NCBI GenBank assembly: GCA_030378005.1
Contig: JAUCGF010000097.1
Span: forward strand, 18,501-60,820
Reading direction: 5' to 3'
Source: Desulfococcaceae bacterium HSG9
GTDB taxonomy: Bacteria; Desulfobacterota; Desulfobacteria; Desulfobacterales; JAUCGF01
Length of the DNA: 42,320 bases
Of the stretch, positions 15,470 through 23,329 are shown piece after piece. The first letter of the stretch is position 1. Each line of letters opens with the position of its first letter. The notes under the pieces were generated by a model, which searched no databases, had not been told where the DNA came from, and saw nothing but the letters and a program-made list of their open reading frames with translations. Made by a program: the position numbers and the translations under genes.

Positions 15470-17725
15470 TTAATCCTTTTCCTGAAATACTTCCAACCTC
15501 CCTTCTTTTTTCTTAAAGGCAGCACCGAATACTTCATGTTTTACAACAGCCGAGCATTCTATCGCTGTCAAATCTGCTTGGCAAGTGATCCTAACGTCAG
15601 GTTCATGGTCCAGCGCATGGGAATCAGGCATGCCAAACACACGGATGGTCTCAATTCGATTGTCAGCGGTCAACTCTCCCGTGTGCTGAACAGATGGGCC
15701 TTCTGCCAGCACAGCGCCTTCTCGAACATGAACAGGAATACGTTCAAGGGGAAGCGTAAGTTCCAAAACCTGGCCACCCTGAATTTTTTCACCGGAAAAG
15801 TAGTCATACCAGACCCCTTGGGGCAGATAGAGAGAAACAAAACCGCCGGGCTGAAGCACCGGAGCGACCAGCAGGTGATCTCCCAGCATATATTGCAGTT
15901 CAAAGCCCTGGGCAAGCGGATCATGGGGAAAAGCCAGCGCCATTGCCCGCATGACCGGAAGCCCGGAATCTACGGCCTCAAGCACCTGACGCTTCAGATA
16001 GGGCAGAAGGCGGTAACGAAGCGCCAGCCACTCTTTGACAATTTCTTCGGCCTCGTCTCCAAAATACCAGGGTTCCCTGGGGCCGATACCGTGGATACGG
16101 CAGAAAGGCCCCATGACCCCGGCCTGCAACCAGCGAACATAGAGTTCGGCATCCGGCGAGCCGCCATAAAACCCGCCGATGTCGTGGGAATAAAAAGGTG
16201 CGCCGGTCAAGCCCCAGCTCTGGCCGCCGATGATGGAGCCGGCAAGCCCGTTCCAGGAAGCTTGCGGATCGCCGCCCCATTGCATGGGGAATCGCTGGGA
16301 ACCGGCCCATCCGCTTCTGGACCAGATAATGCCTTTGCCGTGATGTTCCTCGGCAGCCTCAAAACAGGTTTTGTTGTATAATAGCGGAAGGGCATTGTGA
16401 AATTTAATACCGCTGTCGCCATTGGAAGCATAGGCATCTTCAGGAGTTTGCTCGCCAAAATCGACTTTGAAAACATCCACCCCCATCTTGTGTAACCGAA
16501 TATGCTGATCATACCACCATTGCGCGGCTTCTGGCACGGTGAAATCCAAAAGTCCGGATTTGGGCAAAGGGGTTAATACCTTGCCGAAAGGGGACAGATC
16601 AAATTCATACTGATATGTGTTGCCGTCCCTGTCTTTAAGAAACCAGCCTTTTTGATCAAATTCTTTGAATTTGGGATGCTCTGCTGAACAGATAGGGTAT
16701 TCCCAGACACACAGTTTCATGGACAGCTCCTTCATAATTGCCATGAATTTTTCAGGTTCAGGGTATCTTGCGGCATCAAATTCAAAATAAAAACGGGTGC
16801 TTGTATCCAGCCAGGCACGACCGTCTAATGTGTAAACATCACAAGGGATTTTCCGCTCCCGGATAGTTCTGGCCACATCTTCAGCCTCTTCAAAGGTCTT
16901 GTAGTAAGCCCGTGATATCCAATTGCCAAGACTCCATAAAGGCACATCCGTTGTTCGTCCTGTGATATCGGTATATCGTTTTATAAAATCCTGCGGAGAA
17001 TCACCTGCAATGAAAAACAGGTCCAGCACCTCGTCTTCAACATGGGCGGCATAGCTCCAGTTGGACCACTGGGGATACCCGGCCCCATGGGTTACACGGG
17101 CGGAAGTATGGATAAACACACCATAACCGGAACGGCCATCTTGGTTGTGACTGCCCGTGGGTGTCCAACAAAAGGGAGCGTTTTTGTAACAAACTTCCTC
17201 GTTCACTCCCAAAGCATCCTCTGCCCAGCTCACCAATTTTTGCCCGCGTTTGTTCAGGGAACCGTATTTTTCACCAAATCCGTATATGGGTGCGCCGGGC
17301 TGAAGGGCTACGGAGAAAAACCAGCCATTTTGGGTTCTGGCAAAAGGGGGAATACGAAATCTGCGAACAAAGTGGCCATCCGGGGAGGGCTGAACCACTT
17401 TCCGGCCATTATAGGAAAAGGTCAGACTGATAGGCTCAAAGGGTTCTTCTCCATCGGGTCGGCCCGGATTCAGACGTAGTTCTCCGGCACCGCATCGAAC
17501 GACATGCTTACCATCTTCGCCAGAGTAGATGATCTTTTTTTGGGCAGGTTTTCCCACAATGATAGGATAGGTGTTCACCTGTGCATTGCCGAGACGGATA
17601 CGGACGATATCCTCATCCCAAAATCCGATGTTGAGCATTCCGGCATCGGTGTTAAAAAGAACTTTGTCCTCCAAAGTCTTATAATGTACAAGCCCTGTCA
17701 AACCTGTCAGTTTCTGGATATTCAT
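15470..17725 (-). CDS. GH31 family glycosidase (alpha-glucosidase/alpha-xylosidase type)
   Basis: The 751-residue product has the GH31 layout: an N-terminal beta-sandwich (GQKLVSWAED, YKNAPFCWTPTG), a catalytic barrel with the nucleophile aspartate in FKVDFGEQ near residue 421, the general acid aspartate in QWGGDPQASW near 484, then FYSHDIGGFYGG and C-terminal beta domains. It should hydrolyse terminal alpha-linked glucose or xylose. The KVDFGE form resembles YicI-like alpha-xylosidases, but substrate cannot be fixed by eye. There is no signal peptide, so it acts in the cytoplasm. AGGAG lies somewhat far (~13 bases) from the ATG. No sugar transporter or regulator is adjacent, which is odd for this kind of organism and hints at transfer. 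Confidence 0.93.
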   Translation of the reverse strand: MNIQKLTGLTGLVHYKTLEDKVLFNTDAGMLNIGFWDEDIVRIRLGNAQVNTYPIIVGKPAQKKIIYSGEDGKHVVRCGAGELRLNPGRPDGEEPFEPISLTFSYNGRKVVQPSPDGHFVRRFRIPPFARTQNGWFFSVALQPGAPIYGFGEKYGSLNKRGQKLVSWAEDALGVNEEVCYKNAPFCWTPTGSHNQDGRSGYGVFIHTSARVTHGAGYPQWSNWSYAAHVEDEVLDLFFIAGDSPQDFIKRYTDITGRTTDVPLWSLGNWISRAYYKTFEEAEDVARTIRERKIPCDVYTLDGRAWLDTSTRFYFEFDAARYPEPEKFMAIMKELSMKLCVWEYPICSAEHPKFKEFDQKGWFLKDRDGNTYQYEFDLSPFGKVLTPLPKSGLLDFTVPEAAQWWYDQHIRLHKMGVDVFKVDFGEQTPEDAYASNGDSGIKFHNALPLLYNKTCFEAAEEHHGKGIIWSRSGWAGSQRFPMQWGGDPQASWNGLAGSIIGGQSWGLTGAPFYSHDIGGFYGGSPDAELYVRWLQAGVMGPFCRIHGIGPREPWYFGDEAEEIVKEWLALRYRLLPYLKRQVLEAVDSGLPVMRAMALAFPHDPLAQGFELQYMLGDHLLVAPVLQPGGFVSLYLPQGVWYDYFSGEKIQGGQVLELTLPLERIPVHVREGAVLAEGPSVQHTGELTADNRIETIRVFGMPDSHALDHEPDVRITCQADLTAIECSAVVKHEVFGAAFKKKEGRLEVFQEKD

Positions 17726-18266
17726 AATTTTTTACGACTCCTGGGTAATGTTTTCTTATTATATTGAAAATGTAGGCCAAAAATCGGGTTTTTAAAGCGG
17801 GGAAAGATACGGAAATCACAATTACTAAGAAATTAATGATCCGGAATAATGTAAAGTTTGAAATATAATTACAATTTGACATTTTTCAAGTGGCCGCCAT
17901 ATCTTCAACTGATCTGAACTATACAAATCAGGGATTTACAGGTTTTCGATAAAAATATTGTTCAGATAGAATACTATTGTAATGGCTGCCAAGATATAGC
18001 CATTGATGGTCATATCTTAAAAATAGAAACCGCTGATTATGGGTTTTTATCGCCCTTGAATCCGATTCGTTTTCATAATCTATTGAAATTATTAGATTTT
18101 TAATTTTTTACCGAACTATTGATGTATATAGATCAATTTAAAACATTAATGATAGAAAAATTCGAAACTGTGCATGCATAATTCGTGCCTGGAAAAACCT
18201 AAATTGGAATACTATACCTCCTTACAATATTCAATTTTCATTAACGAATCAGGGAAATTCATTATA
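17726..18266. other. AT-rich intergenic region upstream of the GH31 gene
   Basis: The half nearest GH31 carries its ribosome-binding site and a single copy (from 17777) of the AAAAATCGGGTTT...TAAAGC motif that also forms an arm of the hairpin at 14468. A short plus-strand coding remnant lies at 17918-18103. The last ~160 bases, beyond the end of the last kinase gene, are AT-rich with no terminator I can support. Confidence 0.5.
17918..18103 (+). pseudogene. Short protein-like fragment without a start codon
   Basis: After an in-frame stop at 17915-17917 the plus strand stays open for 61 codons and reads like real protein: QIRDLQVFDKNIVQIEYYCN, then GCQDIAIDGHILKIETADYG and FLSPLNPIRFHNLLKLLDF to a stop. 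It has a CxxC and a balanced composition but no ATG, GTG or TTG near its beginning. The same frame is also open upstream of the stop (KWPPYLQLI). I do not recognise the family; a decayed gene tail is the simplest reading. Confidence 0.35.
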
Positions 18267-20663
18267 TTATTCATCCAAAACCAGCCGAATCAGTTTTGAA
18301 ATTTCATTCTTTCTATAAGGCTTGGTTATAGCAGCCTTGGCCCCATAATTCGTAGCATTTTTAATAAGGGCGTCATCGATATAGCCGCTGGCAATGATGA
18401 TTTTTACATCAGGATCAAATTCAAGCAGTTTTTTCAGACATTTTTGCCCTCCCATTCCGGGCATGTTCAAATCCAGAACAACCAAATCAATTTTTTTGCC
18501 ACTTCGTGTGTAGGTGTACAGAGCGAATTCACCTGAATAGGCGATTATCGTTTTGTAGCCCGCCTGTTCAAGCATTGTTTTAGTGATAGCGGCAACGTCT
18601 TTATTATCATCGACAATCAATATTATTTCTCTGCCTTTAGGAGGGGTTGACGGGTATTGTTTTTGTTGCAGGTGAATTTTAGTGCTTTCGACTGCCGGCA
18701 AATAAATTCTGAATGCGGTGCCTTTATTCACTTCGCTGTCACAAAAAATATAACCGCCATGGGCTTTTATAATACCATAGATAACCGACAACCCCAGTCC
18801 TGTGCCTTGCCCAACCTCTTTGGTGGTAAAAAAAGGATCGAAAATACGTTCCTTGGTTTTACGGTCCATGCCTGAGCCTGTATCGGCAACAGTCACAATG
18901 GCACACCGCCCTTTTTTGATTTTAAGGTGGCCATCATGAATAGATTCATCAATGACGCCATTTGCGGTTTTAAGGGTAAGTTTGCCTCCATCGGGCATCA
19001 CATCCCTGGAATTGATACACAAATTCATCAAGATTTGCTCTATTTGTCCCGAATCGGCTTTAACCGTATATAAATCATCGGCCAAGTCCGATTCAATCGC
19101 AATCATTCCAGGAATTAACGGTCCAAGCATTTTTTTGATTTTTCTTATTTCAACATTAAGATCGATCGGTTGAAGCTTGAGCTCGGTTTTGTGACTGAAT
19201 GTAAGGAGTTGTTTAACCAAATCCGAACCCCGCCTGACGGTTTTGATAATTGCTTTCAACTCTTTTTTTTTTTCAAATTGTGCATTGCTTGCTAAAAGTT
19301 CGGCGTTAGCCGATATGATAAACATAAGATTATTAAATTCATGGGCGATTCCTCCGGAAAGAGTGCCGACCGATTCCATTTTCTGAGCCTGCCTGAGTCG
19401 CTGTTCAAGATGAAGACGTTCGGCATCATGCCGCTTGCGTTCGGTGATGTCCAAAATCATTCCTACAGCTCGAATCGGATTGCCTGCTTTGTCGTATTCA
19501 TTTTGCCCTTTATTCTGTATATATTTAACAGTTCCGTTGTTTAAAAGAATTTTAACTTCAAAATCGAACTCCGTTTTATTTTCAAGAGAGTTTAAATATT
19601 CACTTTCCCCAAAATTTCTGTCCAGCGGATGTATCATTTTAAAATAATCTTTATAAGAAGGCGTGAAGTTGCCAGGAATTTTATCGAATATTCTATAAAC
19701 TTCATCTGACCAGTGTAATTTTTCTTTTATAATATCATAATCAAAATGCCCGATATGCGCGGTTTCCTGTGCTTGATTCAATATTTGAATATTTTTTGAC
19801 AACAGTTGATTGGTGTGTTTTAAATCATCGGTTCGTTCTCTCAACGCCTTATCCACATTTTTGCGTTCAATGATTTTCCCCAACCGTTCGGTAAGAGCAT
19901 TGAGCAGGCTTTTCTCTTCTTTCAGGAAAGGGCCTTCATCACTTGTCTTTCTTTCCTCAAGATAATAAACTTCGAGATTACCGACCCGCTTGCCTTTTAC
20001 CATAATTTCATTAGATTGCTTCCAAACGGTTTCCTTAAAGTTGTCAGTTTGAAACTGTTGATCATTCAAAATGATTCGGGAGCAAGTGATTTCCGGATAT
20101 TGCCAGGAAAATGGTATAAGATTTACCGTTCCTTGCAGGATATCGGATAACGAGATATTCGGCTTCTCAAGAAGGTGAGCGATGCCATAGAGACAATTCA
20201 ATTCTTTTACACGTTTGCTTAGTATCTGTGTTTTCTTCCGAAGCGCTTCCTCAGCTTGTTTTTTTTCTTCAATCAGATGCTTACGCTCAAGCAACCGTTC
20301 AATGATACCAGGCAAAGATTCAATATATTTGCCATCAACATCTTTTACGACGTAATCGCCGGCTCCTATTTTCATTGCTTCAACAGCTAATTGTTCATTG
20401 CCCTTCCCCGTAATCATCACGATCGGCGGCAACGGACCCCGTGAAGCCAGGTTTTTAATGACTTCAAGCCCGCTATAACCCGGCATCTGATGATCTACGG
20501 CAATGACATCGTAGCACCCGGTCAAATACATTTTCAAACCGATTTCGCCGTCACCGGCAATATCCACGCTATAGCCGGCCCGCTTCATTCGTTTCTGTAC
20601 AAGACGCGCCAATCCGAGGTCGTCTTCCATGTAGAGAATACGAACTGTTCCGGATTTATCCAT
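18267..20663 (-). CDS. Hybrid sensor histidine kinase (REC-GAF-like-PAS-HisKA-HATPase-REC)
   Basis: A 798-residue soluble kinase. An N-terminal receiver (1-125, phospho-acceptor in DVIAVDHQMPG) is followed by a coiled coil, a GAF-like region (~150-275), a PAS/PAC domain (~305-415, ending ILDITERKR), the H-box GTLSGGIAHEFNNL near 440, an ATPase domain (DTGSGM, FFTTKEVGQGTGLGLS) and a C-terminal receiver (LVVLDLNMPGMGG). Both receivers keep the aspartate and lysine. AAAGGAG 9 bases upstream supports the start. Its N-terminal receiver is nearly the same as that of the kinase at 32619-36014, at DNA level too, so the two genes are recent paralogues. It is the last gene of the signalling array. Confidence 0.94.
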   Translation of the reverse strand: MDKSGTVRILYMEDDLGLARLVQKRMKRAGYSVDIAGDGEIGLKMYLTGCYDVIAVDHQMPGYSGLEVIKNLASRGPLPPIVMITGKGNEQLAVEAMKIGAGDYVVKDVDGKYIESLPGIIERLLERKHLIEEKKQAEEALRKKTQILSKRVKELNCLYGIAHLLEKPNISLSDILQGTVNLIPFSWQYPEITCSRIILNDQQFQTDNFKETVWKQSNEIMVKGKRVGNLEVYYLEERKTSDEGPFLKEEKSLLNALTERLGKIIERKNVDKALRERTDDLKHTNQLLSKNIQILNQAQETAHIGHFDYDIIKEKLHWSDEVYRIFDKIPGNFTPSYKDYFKMIHPLDRNFGESEYLNSLENKTEFDFEVKILLNNGTVKYIQNKGQNEYDKAGNPIRAVGMILDITERKRHDAERLHLEQRLRQAQKMESVGTLSGGIAHEFNNLMFIISANAELLASNAQFEKKKELKAIIKTVRRGSDLVKQLLTFSHKTELKLQPIDLNVEIRKIKKMLGPLIPGMIAIESDLADDLYTVKADSGQIEQILMNLCINSRDVMPDGGKLTLKTANGVIDESIHDGHLKIKKGRCAIVTVADTGSGMDRKTKERIFDPFFTTKEVGQGTGLGLSVIYGIIKAHGGYIFCDSEVNKGTAFRIYLPAVESTKIHLQQKQYPSTPPKGREIILIVDDNKDVAAITKTMLEQAGYKTIIAYSGEFALYTYTRSGKKIDLVVLDLNMPGMGGQKCLKKLLEFDPDVKIIIASGYIDDALIKNATNYGAKAAITKPYRKNEISKLIRLVLDE

Positions 20664-20764
20664 AATATTTTTCTCCTTTATCAGTTAATCATCAAATTAC
20701 ACGAGGTTAGGATTAAGGGCTTGAAAAAATGAGTAAGTTATTTAGTCACTGTTCGTTCCTGAGT

Positions 20765-20809
20765 TTATGAAAGCGGCCGATTTTTCTTTGCCGCCCCTAA
20801 CACGTTTCC
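20765..20809 (-). pseudogene. Decayed 3' end of a second molybdopterin reductase gene
   Basis: The minus strand reads GGAAACGTGTTAGGGGCGGC, then AAAGAAAAATCGGCCGC and a TTTCATAA end. This matches two separated parts of the reductase gene at 36041-38143: its [10 protein letters not shown] region and its last codons (KIRPIS-stop there, KNRPLS-stop here). The ~70 bases between them are missing, with the join in a shared AAAAAT-x-x-GGCC run. One G is also lost. The shared sequence continues past the stop (CATAAACTCA), towards the paralogous kinase start. Confidence 0.75.
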
Positions 20810-20883
20810 TGTGTTCCGTCATCCAATACGCCGCGGCAGGCGATCACGTTTTCAGTGTATCCGGACATGTAAAGCACTCTCAA
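20810..20883 (-). pseudogene. Remnant of a receiver-domain C-terminal part
   Basis: The minus strand from 20883 reads LRVLYMSGYTENVIACRGVL then DDGTQ before running into the reductase remnant and a TAG (20797-20799). The VLYMSGYTENVI...GVLDDG string is typical of the last receiver in hybrid kinases of this kind. It is not in frame with, or similar to, the end of the flanking kinase at 20900, so it is the relic of another, deleted kinase. Confidence 0.75.
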
Positions 20884-20899
20884 AGTTGCTGACAATATT

Positions 20900-23296
20900 T
20901 TAAGTTTTATTTTTTACCAAGGTCTTTGTCAAGGCATCCTTTAAGGTATTCATACTATAGGGTTTTGACAAAAATGCATGGGGCAGTTCGCCGTTTCTTT
21001 CACTCATTGCCTGAGCCTCGTCGTACCCGCTGGAAAGGATCACCGGAATATCGGGCAGGATACGCCTCAGAGCTGCTATGGTTTCCCAGCCGTTCATGTG
21101 CGGCATGGACAAGTCTGAAATCACCAAGCGGATATCGGATTGCTTTTCGCGGAATATCTCAACGGCCTCTGCTCCACCCTGGGCGGTAAGCACTTCAAAA
21201 CCGATCCGCTCCAGCATTATCTTGGCTAAGTCACGCACACCTTTCTTATCGTCTATCACCAGAATGACGCCGCCACTTTCCATCCGCAGCATCCTCGCGC
21301 TATCATCTGGACGAGTAACGTTTAGCAATGACAGCGGCAGAAACACCTGGAAGACGCTTCCCCGGTCAGGCTCGCTTGCCACTGTGATGCAGCCGTCAAG
21401 TGATTTAACAATACCTAGTGCCACAGGGAGACCCAAGCCCCGGCCAGTGAACTTATCGCTAAAAAATGGGTCAAATATTTTGTTCATATCCTCGTGTCTG
21501 ATTCCGTGTCCCTTATCTTCCACTTCGAGGTAAGAATATGCATTGTTTTTTGGCCGCCAGTCCGTGGGGAAACGGTCAGAGTGTGGAATATCCGTGGATG
21601 AAACTGTCCCGACAGACAGACGGATGCTGCCTCGTTCTTTGTCCGCAGCTTCCCAGGCGTTGGTTACTAAATTGGTAAAAATTTGTTGTAATTGGTCGAT
21701 GTTCGTGTCGATCGCCGGTCCGGGAGAAGGTAAATCGGTCTCCATGGTTATATTTGGGGGTATGGCTGCTCGAAGTTCGATAAGATTTTTTCGGCAAGTA
21801 TCGGCAAGATCAACCGTTTCTCGTTTGGCGATTGTTTGTCCGAGATAGGTCAACATAAGGCCGCTCAAATTCGCGGCCCGACGAGCCGCCCTCATGGCCC
21901 TGTCCAGGCTTTTTAGAATCATGGAATCACGCGGCAGCTCAATCATAGCTAACTCCAGATTGCCCATTAACGCTTGGAAAATATTGTTGAAACTGTGGGC
22001 AATGGCTCCGGCCATGCGGTCCAAACTTTTCGTTTTCCGAATCTGCCCCATTCGCCGTTGGATGTGTAAACGCTCCTTCTCGAAACGCTTACGTTCGGTG
22101 ATGTCGCGGGTAATGCCGAGAATACCGGAGGCTTTGCCATCTTCATCATGGATGATTCGTACAGTTACTTCGCAACAGGTGGTGGAGCCATCCTTTCGAT
22201 ATAATTCGACTTCCAGAATTCGGAAGCTCGAAGAATCGGAGGTGCCCCGCTTTTGAAGGGCCAGTTCTTCCTTGTAAGTTTTCATCATCAATTTATATGA
22301 GGATGCCGTCATCCTTTTCTCATTGGGCAGAACCAGGGATTCTTCAACGGTATAACCGGTCAGCTTTTCAACAGATGGACTCATGTAAGTGAGTTGAAGT
22401 TCCATGTCACGGGTCCATATAACATCAGCGGCGTTTTCCGCTATAAGCCGATAGTGCGCCTCTTTCTCTCTCAACTCCAAGGTTCTCTTATCCAGCAGTG
22501 CTTCCACTCGGAGCAGGGCCCGCTCGCGACAGGCTCTGGCGCACAGTTCTATGAGATACTCAGGATAAAAAGGTTTGCGTATGTATGCGGCGGCACCCTT
22601 TTTCATCCATTCAAGAGCCAATGTCGGTTGAGGATCGGCTGTTATCATAATGAATACGGAATGAGGGCGACACTTGATAAGGTTCTCAAGAAGCGCATTT
22701 CCCTGTACATCCGGGAGTGGATAGTTCAGGACGGCCACATCATACTTAATTGTTTTAAACTTTTCTTCGGCCTCCCGTCCGGTAAAGGCTATATCCGCAT
22801 GGTATCCGTGGGAGTTAAAGGCATTTTGTAATAAGTCGGCCGGTTTTTTTTCGTTATCAACGATCAGGGCTTGAGATACGTGATTGGGCGCTTCATCACG
22901 CAACAGCGCGTACACCGTATCAATGAATTGAGGGCCGTTCACGGGTTGCGCCATAAAAGCGTCGGCACCCAGATCTGTCGTGATTTGGGAAGCATTATCG
23001 CCGACAAAAGTAAGCGAGACCACCAAGATGGGGGTACTGTTGAAAGCGGCGTATTCTGGAGAACGCAGCAGTCGACAGAATTTCCATCCGTCGATACCTG
23101 GCATATACAGATCGGTGACGATGATATCCGGCGAACCCTCAATGTTAAATTCATCAATAGCATCTTCGGCACTTTCGTGTGCTCTGACCTTAAAACCTTC
23201 CCTGGCCAGCAAACCGGACAGAATTTTGAGTTGCGTTACATCGTCGTTGACCACGACGACAACGGACTTTTTAACACTAACTTGGCTTTTTTTCAT
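20900..23296 (-). CDS. Hybrid sensor histidine kinase (REC-REC-PAS-HisKA-HATPase-REC)
   Basis: The start at 23296 is set by AAGGAG 8-9 bases upstream; an earlier in-frame ATG at 23329 lacks this. The 798-residue soluble protein has two N-terminal receivers, a PAS domain (~280-400, ending ITRDITERKR), an H-box AGAIAHSFNN near 430, an ATPase domain (DKGHGI, GRGLGLPVALG) and a C-terminal receiver (LVISDLSMPHMNG). The first receiver keeps its aspartate (DIIVTDLYMPG) but has Gln where the conserved lysine is expected (FMAQPV). The second has Asn at the phospho-site (VAVLNYPLPD). Only the third looks complete. It follows the Hpt kinase by 33 bases, so co-transcription is likely. Confidence 0.92.
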   Translation of the reverse strand: MKKSQVSVKKSVVVVVNDDVTQLKILSGLLAREGFKVRAHESAEDAIDEFNIEGSPDIIVTDLYMPGIDGWKFCRLLRSPEYAAFNSTPILVVSLTFVGDNASQITTDLGADAFMAQPVNGPQFIDTVYALLRDEAPNHVSQALIVDNEKKPADLLQNAFNSHGYHADIAFTGREAEEKFKTIKYDVAVLNYPLPDVQGNALLENLIKCRPHSVFIMITADPQPTLALEWMKKGAAAYIRKPFYPEYLIELCARACRERALLRVEALLDKRTLELREKEAHYRLIAENAADVIWTRDMELQLTYMSPSVEKLTGYTVEESLVLPNEKRMTASSYKLMMKTYKEELALQKRGTSDSSSFRILEVELYRKDGSTTCCEVTVRIIHDEDGKASGILGITRDITERKRFEKERLHIQRRMGQIRKTKSLDRMAGAIAHSFNNIFQALMGNLELAMIELPRDSMILKSLDRAMRAARRAANLSGLMLTYLGQTIAKRETVDLADTCRKNLIELRAAIPPNITMETDLPSPGPAIDTNIDQLQQIFTNLVTNAWEAADKERGSIRLSVGTVSSTDIPHSDRFPTDWRPKNNAYSYLEVEDKGHGIRHEDMNKIFDPFFSDKFTGRGLGLPVALGIVKSLDGCITVASEPDRGSVFQVFLPLSLLNVTRPDDSARMLRMESGGVILVIDDKKGVRDLAKIMLERIGFEVLTAQGGAEAVEIFREKQSDIRLVISDLSMPHMNGWETIAALRRILPDIPVILSSGYDEAQAMSERNGELPHAFLSKPYSMNTLKDALTKTLVKNKT

Positions 23297-23329
23297 GATA
23301 TTTTCTCCTTTGGGGTATTCCTGATTCAC

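Noticed and set aside
15437..16381. Plus-strand open frame of 314 codons
   Set aside because: It lies antisense inside the well-supported GH31 gene, matches no family, and follows from that gene's codon use.
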